A stretch of 64,000 bases of DNA, from the NCBI RefSeq assembly GCF_000003815.2, contig NC_049984.1:10107087-10171086 (forward strand), written 5' to 3'. The translations under genes and the position numbers were made by a program. The stretch comes from Branchiostoma floridae (lineage: Eukaryota; Chordata; Leptocardii; Amphioxiformes; Branchiostomatidae). This document shows positions 51,001 to 58,300 of the stretch, one piece after another. The notes under the pieces are model-generated. The model had not been told where the DNA came from. It did not search any database and was given only the letters and a program-made list of their open reading frames with translations. Position 1 is the stretch's first letter. Every line of letters starts with the position of its first letter.

Positions 51001-53349
51001 CTGAGAGTAACACGTCCAGGACATATCCATTTTCCAGGCTGACTTTGCTCACAGTAGAGGCATTGGCCACCAGTAGATATGGTGCATCAGCTGTTTGGAA
51101 AGATAAACAACTTCATGTAATCTGAAACCTGTCCATGTAGGGCCATAAACTTTATATAGCTGTGTTGAAAACAAACATGAATTGGCAGCAGGCACGTCTT
51201 CTCTCTGAAAACTAAACAATACGTCTTTGGTTAGCAATATGAGTGAAGCAAAGTCATAGATGGATATTGAATTATCATGAAATAATAAGGACAAATTTGA
51301 CAAGAGTTTGAATTAAAGATTGCAATTTCATATTCTATTATCTGTCTAGTCAACATTGTTTTCAACAGTAGAGGGTTTGTTGCATGATTTCTTTCCTCTT
51401 ATTGTTGACGTTTCACTAAATTCTCTGGAGCAGACTCACATTTGCATTTGAAAAGACCACAGGCCAGTTTATAGGTGTAATCCCCCAAATCTGTGTATTC
51501 AAAGCAAGCTACCTTATTGTTTACCTTTTTGAGGCTATTCTACAAGTGACTGGCCAAGTCTTTCCTCCTATCTTTGATTTTGAAAAAAAAATCACAGGGG
51601 CAAACTGAATGTTTTGTAGATCCTTCTCCATAAGAAATACTATCTCCAGCCATGTAGAGCAGTGTTTCGTTTCTGATTCAGAAGGAGCCTTTTATAAATG
51701 TAGTTTGTACAATATTTTTCTTGCAGCCCGCCCTCAGACAATTCATCATCTTCAACTGAACTCCTGCTGCTTGCCTTATGTGGAGACTCTCTGCTATTGC
51801 AACTTCCTGTGGTGAAAAACAATGTGCAGCAAGTTTACACCAAGGTGATTTTCCCATGGCCAAAAGACTGAGGGGAGGACAAAACCCGACCCCCTGAAGT
51901 CTGGGGGTACACATGCCCAGGCTATTAGGCCCTGTCAGTGGCCACCCAAAGGTTTCCGCCCACTTGAAACAACAAACACAATTTGTTTACTTTAGCCTCT
52001 TGTAATAAGATTTAAAGCTGTCATCCAAGTGGTCTTCTCTTTGACAGAAAGGTGCATGTCTTATCTGTGTGATGATATGAAATGACTTGGTCCCATTTCA
52101 ACACACAATTCCTGATCATTTAGATTCTAACAAATAGTGTTGTGTCCCTATTTGATACCAATTCATTTTTTTCATGTTATCTCAGATGGAGATCTTTTGC
52201 ATTTACCATAACTAATTGGAGTAATATGACCCAGTTAGAGAACATGACCACTCATGGGAAAGTACCACAGCCATAACATGCCTACTGCAGACAGCTTTCT
52301 ACCATTACACTCCTTTCACTGTTACCAAAACGTAAGACTGCATTCACCACAAAAGTGGCATTATAAAAGGACATTTAGGACACAAGTGAAATGCGTGTTT
52401 TACAAATGATATTATTGTTGTATCCAGTTCGCAGTAAGCTAATCTAAGGATAGTTGTTTCAACTGACAGGAAATAAATCCTACAAATCTGCCATGAAGGC
52501 CTCCCGGTCAGCCTGCGAAAACATGCCCACCACTTTATCTGATACAGTTTGAAGCTTTGCTATCGTTAAACGTCATTATTGTCGGGAAGCGACGTTGGTG
52601 GGCAATTTTACGGCTACAGTATTTGTAAAACGTTATTCCGGGTAAAAGAAATAACGGATTTTCGGCTAAAACAAGTTGAGTCATGTTCTGCTAAAATGGT
52701 CGTCTCCGCTGTCGGAGGTCTGCCGTCCCATGGTGTAACAAGTACGCACAAATCGCCTTCTGTGGCCAGATACACGTTAGCTTATTTTCTAGAAAAGGCT
52801 GTTTGTGGGGAGAGGACAAAATACATTCGTGCTGTCCATGCGTTGATTTCAATATTGTTGCATCATATTTTTAGTGGCGCCAGATATCAAACATAGCTGG
52901 TGCGAGGGGAGGACGGGAGGACGCCGTTAGGCACGCCTCTCACATTCCCAAACGGGACGGTCGGGACAGTCGCCAAACCAGGGTCATGTACCGTATACAT
53001 CTACTCACAAGATATCAAGAAAAATCATCACTAGATACAACAAGTCCTGTACAGCCTACGCAAGTCATTTTCAACAGAAGCGTGGAGAAAAACTAATTGT
53101 CTCCTCAGTTTGTTTACTGAAACAACCGCTCCGGACGACGAAGTTGACCATGAGGAAATAGTATCGGTAAACACGCAGTGCCACTGCGAAACAACAGAAC
53201 CCATCTACATAACTCATTTTTATGATACACTTGAAGAGGACGAACTTACAACTTCCTGCGGCCACAGTCGAGCATCCAACCGCCAGGAGAAGAGCGGTGA
53301 CAGCGATGAAACGTCCGGGTCTCGCTCCGAGCCCCCTCCCTGCCGCCAT
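14587..53349 (-). CDS. LRP5/6-like and SVEP1/polydom-like chimeric receptor with ITAM tail (27 coding exons)
   Basis: Exons: 53349-53250, 51090-50999, 48682-48544, 38252-38084, 37119-36991, 27657-27506, 27076-26945, 26200-26072, 25671-25529, 24943-24841, 24517-24337, 24057-23793, 23206-22918, 22432-22259, 21944-21716, 21315-21122, 20853-20644, 20268-20152, 19524-19369, 19133-18945, 18563-18324, 18070-17828, 17462-17280, 16752-16409, 15977-15842, 15406-15257, 15020-14587. All have AG/GT borders; lengths sum to 5,022 nt, giving 1,673 residues with every phase matching. Order: signal peptide, three six-bladed YWTD propellers each with an EGF, polydom-type EGF, GCC2/GCC3, two HYR, sushi, polydom-specific region, GCC2/GCC3, one TM, tail with ITAM. 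There are no LDLR-A repeats and no PPPSP motifs, so it is not a standard LRP5/6. A type I surface receptor is inferred; the ligand is unknown. A split into two genes is possible but exon 19 has no signal peptide or start. The start ATG at 53349 has context AAGATGG; another in-frame ATG is at 53361. Confidence 0.85.
15257..15406 (-). CDS. Receptor GCC2/GCC3 domain 2
   Basis: [36 protein letters not shown] and AYRKDQC; the final Cys codon is split across the next intron (T|GT). A very close match in layout to the SVEP1 cysteine-rich module. Confidence 0.9.
15842..16752 (-). CDS. Receptor polydom-specific region with dibasic sites (exons 24 and 25)
   Basis: Exon 24 (16752-16409) and exon 25 (15977-15842) encode about 160 residues with no named domain. 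They occupy the same place as the region between the sushi and GCC2/GCC3 domains of SVEP1. Two furin-like sites are visible, PRRQRRS and RMKRA. Exon 25 ends [14 protein letters not shown], which leads into the next cysteine-rich exon. The pattern suggests proteolytic processing of the ectodomain. Confidence 0.75.
16921..17216 (-). mobile_element. LINE 3' end fragment
   Basis: Minus strand reads a C-terminal LINE ORF2-like remnant ([14 protein letters not shown], then an IQSYIF segment) followed by a short 3' UTR, ACAATAAAGGTC and a terminal TTCATTCATTCATTC repeat. In an intron of the receptor gene between exons 23 and 24. Confidence 0.65.
17280..17462 (-). CDS. Receptor sushi (CCP) domain
   Basis: [14 protein letters not shown]...[14 protein letters not shown]...YCLG-VW...FSC: six cysteines and the conserved Trp, as in the SVEP1 sushi that follows its HYR pair. 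Confidence 0.88.
17828..18070 (-). CDS. Receptor HYR domain 2
   Basis: [49 protein letters not shown] and IVAVQG give a textbook HYR domain, closer to consensus than HYR 1. Confidence 0.92.
18224..18261. repeat. (TAC)n microsatellite
   Basis: About 12 copies of TAC/ACT with one interruption, in the intron between the two HYR exons. Confidence 0.9.
18324..18563 (-). CDS. Receptor HYR domain 1
   Basis: An exon of about 80 residues with [46 protein letters not shown] and the closing CRIEVTIEG. This is the hyalin-repeat immunoglobulin-like fold. Confidence 0.8.
18945..19133 (-). CDS. Receptor GCC2/GCC3-type cysteine-rich domain 1
   Basis: [19 protein letters not shown]...SCVCRGG is the ephrin-receptor-like GCC2/GCC3 pattern, followed by a Thr/Pro linker. 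In SVEP1 the same module follows the EGF. Confidence 0.8.
19369..19524 (-). CDS. Receptor polydom-type EGF-like domain
   Basis: [13 protein letters not shown]...[14 protein letters not shown]...GCT has six cysteines. It resembles the EGF-like module that follows the vWA domain of SVEP1, and the one at 58822-58968 in the neighbouring plus-strand gene. Confidence 0.8.
20152..20268 (-). CDS. Receptor EGF-like domain 3
   Basis: Exon with six cysteines ([18 protein letters not shown]), phase 1-1. It closes the LRP-like half; the next intron, 627 bp, is the junction to the polydom-like half. Confidence 0.85.
20644..22432 (-). CDS. Receptor propeller 3 (exons 14-17, residues about 675-943)
   Basis: Blades read [19 protein letters not shown]...[17 protein letters not shown]...MPLDGN and [30 protein letters not shown] with [21 protein letters not shown]. 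This is the best-preserved propeller and the closest to LRP5/6. Confidence 0.9.
22918..25671 (-). CDS. Receptor propeller 2 and EGF-like domain 2 (exons 9-13, residues about 348-674)
   Basis: Blades read [19 protein letters not shown]...[14 protein letters not shown]...VEMVGLDG and [18 protein letters not shown]...VELDGSN and [22 protein letters not shown]. The EGF at the end of exon 13 has six cysteines ([20 protein letters not shown]). The [22 protein letters not shown] junction is a classic LRP blade boundary. Confidence 0.88.
23580..23790. mobile_element. MITE, ACTGTAAATGCAGAAAC family, copy 1
   Basis: Starts TACTGTAAATGCAGAAAC with TTCGCGGTGG repeats. Ends GCGAACTTAAATGTATTTTA, one base from exon 12's donor. 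Non-coding, internally palindromic, about 210 bp. Confidence 0.75.
25745..26015 (-). mobile_element. tRNA-derived SINE
   Basis: Minus strand: GGCCACGTGGGTAGAGTG (A-box-like), TAGCTTGAGTTTGATCCCC (B-box-like), then a tail with CATGCTCCTCTCTCTGC. Lies between receptor exons 8 and 9. Right and left borders are approximate. Confidence 0.7.
26072..26200 (-). CDS. Receptor EGF-like domain 1
   Basis: One exon with six cysteines ([25 protein letters not shown]). The NGxCSHLC pattern is the form that follows propellers in the LRP family. Confidence 0.9.
26516..26890 (-). mobile_element. LINE 3' end fragment
   Basis: Minus strand encodes a LINE ORF2 C-terminal remnant ([16 protein letters not shown], then [14 protein letters not shown] and a stop) and ends with GCGCAATAAAGTTC plus TTC repeats. 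It ends about 55 bp from receptor exon 7 (26945). Confidence 0.7.
26945..51090 (-). CDS. Receptor propeller 1 (exons 2-7, residues about 34-304)
   Basis: Exon 2 [16 protein letters not shown], exon 3 WLFWTD...YRARLDGTG, exon 4 NNIYLTD...[10 protein letters not shown] and IPRGIAVDP, exon 5 YLYWGDQ...[10 protein letters not shown] and WPNEMVIDY, exon 6 [13 protein letters not shown], exon 7 the closing blade. About 270 residues fits six blades. The YWTD motif is variably degraded (FWTD, YLTD, YWGD, YWVD). Three very large introns separate exons 2, 3, 4 and exons 5, 6; the last contains DHCR7. Confidence 0.85.
27373..27471. mobile_element. Intact 99-bp inverted-repeat element (empty-site paralogue of the DIRS target)
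   Basis: TAGCCTGATT...CAGACTA with imperfect inverted ends, flanked by perfect 9-bp direct repeats AGTTTCAAC (27364-27372 and 27472-27480). The interrupted copy is at 4076-11691. Confidence 0.8.
29000..29194. mobile_element. MITE, ACTGTAAATGCAGAAAC family, copy 2
   Basis: Begins TACTGTAAATGCATTTAAG and ends CTGCATTTACAGTA, a near-perfect terminal inversion, with CGCGG-rich subterminal repeats and the conserved core CTCTTAATGCCATGG. In the large intron between exons 5 and 6. Confidence 0.85.
29514..29693. mobile_element. MITE, same family, copy 3 (diverged)
   Basis: Begins TACTGTAAAAGCAGAAATG and ends GCATTTACCGTA. Shares the AGTAAGAGACTACAGTACATG core, with more substitutions than the other copies. 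Confidence 0.75.
32704..35867 (+). CDS. DHCR7: 7-dehydrocholesterol reductase
   Basis: Four coding exons, 32704-32843, 33786-34008, 34319-34960 and 35403-35867, give 489 residues (human about 475). The enzyme reduces the C7-C8 double bond of 7-dehydrocholesterol with NADPH in the ER membrane, the last step of the Kandutsch-Russell cholesterol route. Diagnostic segments are [113 protein letters not shown] and the C-terminal YRLIPGIF. These separate it from the paralogues LBR and TM7SF2. The protein is polytopic. An acceptor (TCTTCAACAG, ending 32675) just upstream implies a 5' non-coding exon. The whole gene lies on the opposite strand inside one receptor intron. All phases (2, 0, 0) and splice sites fit, with no disruption. 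Confidence 0.97.
35868..36990 (+). other. Probable DHCR7 3' UTR and intron remainder
   Basis: No canonical AATAAA is evident before the opposite-strand receptor exon at 36991. AATATA-type variants occur. No other feature seen. Confidence 0.35.
37875..38035 (+). mobile_element. tRNA-derived SINE
   Basis: B-box-like GGTTTGAATCCCGCTATGTC followed by CACGTCACTCAGGTGAAAAT and GAGTACCT. The A-box is degenerate. It ends about 50 bp from receptor exon 4. Confidence 0.55.
38253..40800. other. Receptor intron between exons 3 and 4, proximal part
   Basis: Contains one MITE (39590-39805) listed separately. No exon or RNA gene recognised in the rest. Confidence 0.4.
39590..39805. mobile_element. MITE, ACTGTAAATGCAGAAAC family, copy 4
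   Basis: Begins ACTGTAAATGCATTTAAG, ends TCTGCATTTACAGTA, with four CGCGGT blocks and the CTCTTACTGCCATGG core. 216 bp, non-coding. Confidence 0.85.
40801..40885 (-). CDS. Candidate alternative first exon with signal peptide
   Basis: ATG at 40885 (context AAAGATGA) opens [20 protein letters not shown], a strong signal-peptide profile, then SLPEHSCE and a phase-1 donor GTAAGC (40800-40795). It sits in the large intron upstream of receptor exon 4 (38252), which accepts phase 1. It could therefore start a shorter receptor isoform without the first two propeller exons, or belong to an unrelated small gene. Exon status is inference only. Confidence 0.35.
41421..41457. other. Perfect 16-bp inverted repeat with 5-nt loop
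   Basis: TTTCTATGGTCTTCCA (41421-41436), loop CTGTT, then its exact complement to 41457. Too short for a typical miRNA precursor; may be the remains of a mobile element. Confidence 0.7.
43690..43858. mobile_element. MITE, CTCCAAGCAGAGG family
   Basis: Left TACTCGCCAAGCAGAGGTTG, right CAACCTCTGCTTGGAGAGTA. The inversion runs about 60 bp inward, including AAAATCGTGACCTT and GCCGCCTTTTTCTG, so nearly the whole element is a hairpin. Confidence 0.85.
44666..44772. repeat. 27-bp tandem repeat, four units, inside the hAT-like element
   Basis: Units of AAAACCGCGAAAATTAAA plus TTTAATTGY with a few substitutions. Confidence 0.9.
45048..45180. promoter_or_regulatory. Promoter-like motif cluster inside the hAT-like element
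   Basis: Within about 130 bp: ATGGCGGCC and GCCATTTT (YY1-like, facing each other), TCACGTGG (E-box), TCTCGCGAGA (45086-45095, exact palindromic core-promoter element), GACGTCAC (CRE-like) and ATTGG (inverted CCAAT, 45136-45140). The density is unlike the surrounding intron. Activity is inferred. Confidence 0.55.
45897..48543. other. Receptor intron, distal part
   Basis: Only a short CTCA/ACTC-rich simple stretch (about 48368-48420) next to exon 3 is notable. No other feature seen. Confidence 0.4.
48779..48905. mobile_element. MITE with TGGGATAAGATA termini
   Basis: TGGGATAAGATA...CATAAGCTGG and CCAGCTTATG...TATCTTATCCCA are inverted; the inner CGCAAGAGT/ACTCTTGCG also pairs. About 127 bp in the intron between exons 2 and 3. 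Confidence 0.75.
48906..50998. other. Receptor intron between exons 2 and 3
   Basis: No supported exon. An open frame on the plus strand at 50341-50748 has no recognisable domain. Confidence 0.4.
51091..53249. other. Receptor intron 1
   Basis: No supported exon or repeat. The 52500-52960 part is relatively rich in CpG and could include regulatory sequence of the 5' region. Confidence 0.35.
53250..53349 (-). CDS. Receptor exon 1: signal peptide
   Basis: The ATG sits in CAAGATGGCGGC, which is both a good start context and a YY1-like motif often found at housekeeping-type starts. A basic N-terminus is followed by [19 protein letters not shown], a clear signal peptide. Donor GTAAGT at 53249-53244; ends in phase 1. 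Confidence 0.8.
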
Positions 53350-54126
53350 CTTGCCTATCATGTGTATCAACCTGCGCGTTTGACACCCAACTGCGACACG
53401 GGGTGGTCTGGTCCGACCAGAAGAACAACTTTTTGAAGAGCCGACAAAAAACTTCTTACGCAAAAAATAACAACAAAAGTGGTTTAGAACTAACTACCTA
53501 AACAAACTATATGCACACACGTGGAAACGAAACTTGACTGGCTCTGTAAACTGTTGCTTTTCCCTAAAATAGCCTGTGCGTTAAAAAACCATTGCCTGAG
53601 GCAAAAGGCCCCGACATTAGCAAACTGCCATATATGGAAGTCGCTTTGTTTCTGTTCTTCACTCATCCCGTCTGGTTTGGTCACCCTGACGTCATTGTCC
53701 TTCAGGTGTGCAGGGGGGTGTGCTGGCCAATCCGAGAAGACGAATGAATAGGTGCGGTGAAGCCTAACTATCACTAGCCTTCTAGGCGGAACACAAACTC
53801 AACTCTAGTTACCACGCTTTTGATCTCTGCTAAAATCGTCTTGCTTGAAGAAGAAAAATTCAGCGTTAGTCACTTCCTGGATAAATCGTCCGAAGAGAGC
53901 TTATTGAAGAGCATGCATGCTTCGCATTGAAAACCATATGATATTATTGATAGGACATGTTAAAATTAGGAAATGGGGATGTATGATATGATAGACTTCT
54001 GCAGACAATCTTGATAAAAGGTATATACGCTCAATTGTATTGAAGCATGCAATTAGCCTTCGAACTTCGGGTATGATTTTGCAAATAAAACATTTTTTCT
54101 TTATATTGATATGTTTGTATTTTGTC

Positions 54127-54320
54127 TGCTCTCCAGGCAGAGGTTCAACTGAGGCCCTGGTTTTTTTGACGTTTTTAAAGCATTTTATCGGCTTTCCTTT
54201 TGTATCGTTTTCTTTATCTCTCCTAGCTGCGAGACACTAAGAGAGAAAACGGTACACAGTAGAAAGCCCGATAAAAACGCCTAAAAATACGTTTAAAAAA
54301 CAGCCTCTGCTTGGAGAGTA
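54127..54320. mobile_element. MITE, CTCCAAGCAGAGG family
   Basis: Left CTCTCCAGGCAGAGGTT, right CAGCCTCTGCTTGGAGAGTA, with inner inverted TTTTATCGGCTTTC/GAAAGCCCGATAAAA. Confidence 0.8.
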
Positions 54321-56369
54321 GTGTTTGCCCTGCTTTCCGGATCTGCATTTGGAGTTACAAGGCGTGACTAAAGAGACCCGCCCCGAGGAAAGTGAACTTG
54401 TAATAGTGAGGTTGTGGCAAAGTCGTCACGTATGTGCGAAATGTGAAGGCGTGAGAACGTGCGGGGTGACTTCTCCGTTTGGGCTTCGTGGTAAAGAATT
54501 TAGAAATCCATGAGTGAAAACTAAAAACAGTCACTCGGAATGAATGTCAAGTTGTATCCGGCCAATGCGACACTTTATAAGCACCGTGACCTCATTTTCA
54601 TTCTTTGAATTTCTTCTACAGGCGACTGGATCAACTGCCTCAGATTTCATTACGTGTGTTATAACCATGTAACGTCATGTCAAGAATTTGAAGATACATA
54701 GAATGTTTGTACTTCACAGCCATAGTTTCTCGCCTGCTTCAGTGAAAAAAAAGTCTTCAGTACGAACTTTTGTGATCAAAACTGCGGTAATATCTTTGGT
54801 AGAAATCTACAGCTAATCTATCTGACCACACTAAGTCCGTAAGTTGACATTGTATTGAGTTACAATCAACTCCTGGCCTAATGCTTCCGGTCGGCCTGTT
54901 ACATGTACTTTCATCTAGGTTATTGAGATGTAGAGATTTCTACGGGTGTATGCTAGAAACAGAAGCCTTTCCCTGGGAACAGGATAGTCACATACTTATA
55001 TTTGGCGCGTGTAACTTGCAGAGACATCAGAGGAGGAACATCAAGACGCGCGTGCCCACTACAGGGCTGCTAGGACGGAAACACTTTATGCTGTCTTTCG
55101 GGCCTACTCGTTCTGGAGAAAAAACTACTGACAAAAAAGTCTAGTCTAGGGACGATCACTCAGCAAAACTCTTGTCTCTGGGTTTAAAGGTTATCTTTTT
55201 TACGGGCGCTCAGAAGAACTTGTGTGACGGGCACGCCTCACAGGCACGCGCGGAAGTACCACTGTCCTGACAGGTGGAATGTCCTGGTAGGGTGGCGAAA
55301 AGCAAGCCTCTACCAGGATCTACCAGGCCTACCTACGCTACGGGGTTGCGAGGATCGTAGGAAAAATCGGGAAGTTGTGGCCAGAGTCAGTCCACGCTTT
55401 AATAGGTCCACGTTTCCCCTGCGCGACCGGCCAACTCCCCTGCAAGCAAAAATCCCCTGGCAAATTATTCCCCCTGCTAGGAATAGCCAGCGTAGTCAGT
55501 CTGGTAGTCTAGAGACTAGCGAAAAGCAGGATATCGACGTGACTTCACATCCAGGGGAAGGTGGGATACTTTACATGGCCGTGCAATCCGGCAGGAATGT
55601 AAAGTACGCCTCCGCAGTGGACTAGACCATAACAGGAGAAGCATGGCCATGCATACGGCTCCCTCGGGGTGGGAGAGATTTTCTCCACAGATTCATGATT
55701 CGCTACACGATCAAGTGAACAGGATCTGGACTAAAATTGTTGATGGAGAATCGTAAACATGTAACCAATGCAAGGGCATTGGATAAGTGATAGAAATGTA
55801 CTTTCATCCCACTATCATTCAATAGTTGTTCTGAATGTTTACGAATTGATCGGACAGCCTGAGTGGGGAGTTATCCGGAAGTGTGTACTCGTGCATGTCA
55901 GTAGATGTGTTTATAGACATTAAATCAAGGGACCTCTTATTCTTACTATCCTAATCAGACGTTGGTATAGCATGCATGTAAGACTTTCCAGTTTGTCTTG
56001 TTATCTGAAAGCACAACATCGTAAACTTCTTTTTAAATATCTATTGCGCCATCTATTTCTGCAGTCATTGTGTTTCTTGTTTAGATCTAAAACACCGACC
56101 GACATTGCAATGTTAAAAGAGTGCAAAGGTGGTGGTCAGCAATTTGACAGTTCAAGTTCAGGTTTTAAATCAACGTCCCGACGTATGACGTGACAGTAAG
56201 GGCGAGAGGTTCGAATTCGGTCGCCTGTTAAGTAGACTATGGTCGCTAGAAGTCGCTTCAGAATGCACTGAATGTCCCGCGGAACTCGCGACTGAAGTAT
56301 AGATAGTGCTGAACTTAACGTAAAGGGTTAGTGAAAACGCAAGAGGGGCGGGTAGAACAGAAAAAAACA

Positions 56370-56445
56370 ATGTATACAAATATCCGAACCCGGGCCGTCA
56401 GATTAAAACACTAGCAGCCTAACTGATCGAGCCAAAAGCCTGACA
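56370..56445 (-). mobile_element. tRNA-derived SINE fragment
   Basis: Minus strand GGCTCGATCAGTTAGGCTG (A-box-like) and GCCCGGGTTCGGATA (B-box-like). A second B-box-like GAGGTTCGAATTCGG lies at 56200-56215 on the plus strand. No foldable tRNA cloverleaf, so not called a tRNA gene. Confidence 0.45.
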
Positions 56446-56873
56446 GGCGTTTGGCATGGTCAGTTAGCGCTACTTGAACCCCCACTGTTACAGTTAGAAT
56501 GGCGACGACTAGTTGTGCGCTTTCACGTACGTACAGTATTATGTCGCCAGTTAAGCCGCCAGCGGCGCTCACATTCGAAATGTATCATGCGTTTGAAACA
56601 GCTAACGTTGATTCGTTAGACCGGTCACTTGTTATGGGAAATGCCGGTAAACCTGTAGTCCTACAAGGCTTACAACTTGCCGCAAGACATTCTGCTGTTT
56701 TCGTATGATCACCCATCTGGCTCGACAACCTTAGTGCCATCTGCTACTATTGTTTCTAAAAGGTAAATACGTGAACATTTCTAGATAAGCACGTTTAACA
56801 CACTCTGCTTGTATTTCTTGGGCAGCTTCCCGATACAGTACACGTTCTTTTGAGCCCAAAAATATTTTTCGAA

Positions 56874-57190
56874 CATTGGGCTACTCACACAGCAAAGATG
56901 CACACCGTAATGAAGTAAACTTTTGGAAGCTGTCACTAGACTGTACTGGTAATAAAAACTATTTTGAAGTAGGTAAGATTGATGTTATAATGCTTAATGA
57001 TGTTTGAATGCCAAACAAGCTAAGGTGGTTTCAATTGGGATAACATTGGGCTATTCACACAGCAAATATGCTTTCTTCTAACATCACACCGTAATGAACC
57101 GAATAAAACTTTTGTGCAAACTTTTGAAAGCTGCCATCAGACTGTGCTGGTAATCAGATGTTTGCATGCCAAACAAGGTGGTTTCAATTG
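56874..57190. repeat. Diverged tandem duplication of about 160 bp
   Basis: Copy 1 begins ATTGGGCTACTCACACAGC and ends AAGGTGGTTTCAATTG near 57038. Copy 2 begins ATTGGGCTATTCACACAGC at about 57047 and ends AAGGTGGTTTCAATTG near 57190. Both share CACACCGTAATGAA and CTGGTAAT. Confidence 0.8.
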
Positions 57191-57561
57191 ACGCTTCCCC
57201 GAAAAAAGGACGTCAGGTCTCTGAAATAGCCTGATTGACAAGTAGAGAAAACATCACGTGATTTCTTCAAAGCCAATTGCGGCGGACTACATTGTTGCGA
57301 TGAGCGCTCACATTCTGTAGGTAAACATTGTACCTGCCAGGTGAAAGCATGAAAGCAAGGACAAAAGACCGAAACCCGATACTTTCGAGGAAGTAAATGT
57401 TGCAGCCTCTGTGGGTTTGTTGTTTCTGCGCACTTGGAAGATGTACGTAGCAGGTGTCATACGTCGCTTTCGTCCCTTCTGATCGAAGCTACACATACAT
57501 AAAGTTCAACGTCGTCTGCAGGTCGTGGTTTTGTCACATCTTTAGAGCTTAACACAAGGTA

Positions 57562-58300
57562 ATGGCTACCTACTTAGCTCGACAAAGCGTGCTTGTGACA
57601 TGCGTTTTTCTTCTACACGTTTTCCATCGTACCCCAGTAGTCGCCCAGACGGCCACCGATATCGCCGACGACCTTAACACCAACCTCCTAACACCTTACC
57701 TGTCCACACCTGGACAGAAGGTGGACTTGGTGTTCGTGGCGGACCAGTCGGCGTTCTCTGAAGACAAGGTCAGCACAGGTTTCCTGTTCATGATCAACTT
57801 CGTCAAGGAAATCCTGTCAGGTTTTACAGTGGACTCCGACCACGCCAGAGTTTCTCTCATCACCTACAGCGCGGAAGCTTCCGTAAGAATCAACGATTTA
57901 GACAGCAGGTACGAGACCAAATGTGCTGTGTTCGGTAGGCTGGATGAGGTGAGGGTTGAGGTTCCTCAACACCGAGGTCTGACGGCTACAACAGATGCTC
58001 TCAGACAAGCCAAACAAGTTCTGTTGGAGTCCCGCTCAGATGCCAAGAAGGCTGTCATCCTCATCACTGACTCCTACTCCACCATTGGGGTTCCTCCGGC
58101 GGTGGCCTCCGCGGAGATCAGGTCGCTGCGGTGGGCAGGGTGGGACTCCAGCCTGGGCCCGCAGCTGCAGGTGTTCGCAGTGGGCGTGAACGGTGCGGAT
58201 GAGGCTGAACTGGAGTCAGTGGCTAGCTCCAGCCCCACCAACGTGTTCAGCATTGACAGCTTCTCAACCCTTCGACAAGTGTCAAAATTTATTCACAAAG
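57562..58300 (+). CDS. Polydom-like exon 1: signal peptide and vWA domain
   Basis: The vWA domain starts KVDLVFVADQSAFS at about residue 53 and ends near 245. MIDAS elements: D in DQSAF, T in GLTATTDAL and D in LITDSYS. The usual DxSxS is DxSxF here, so one metal-coordinating Ser is missing. The one-exon vWA is followed by a phase-1 donor GTACGT. Confidence 0.88.

Larger units (their letters stand above)
53362..57561. promoter_or_regulatory. Intergenic region between two divergent genes
   Basis: About 4.2 kb separates the starts of the minus-strand receptor and the plus-strand polydom-like gene, so it should hold both promoters. It contains a MITE (54127-54320), tRNA-like SINE fragments (about 56150-56445) and a tandem duplication (56874-57190). 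No clear TATA box is seen for either gene and no additional gene is supported. Confidence 0.5.

Noticed and set aside
52579-52896. 105-codon plus-strand frame near receptor exon 1
   Set aside because: No recognisable domain; more likely CpG-rich regulatory sequence.
14587-53349. Annotation as plain LRP5/6
   Set aside because: Only three propellers, no LDLR-A repeats, no PPPSP motifs, and a polydom block plus ITAM tail instead.
55224-55625. 133-codon plus-strand frame in the intergenic region
   Set aside because: No domain, signal peptide or splice support; composition looks random.
56370-56445. A functional tRNA gene
   Set aside because: Boxes A and B are present but no acceptor stem pairing or anticodon arm could be formed; better seen as a SINE remnant.
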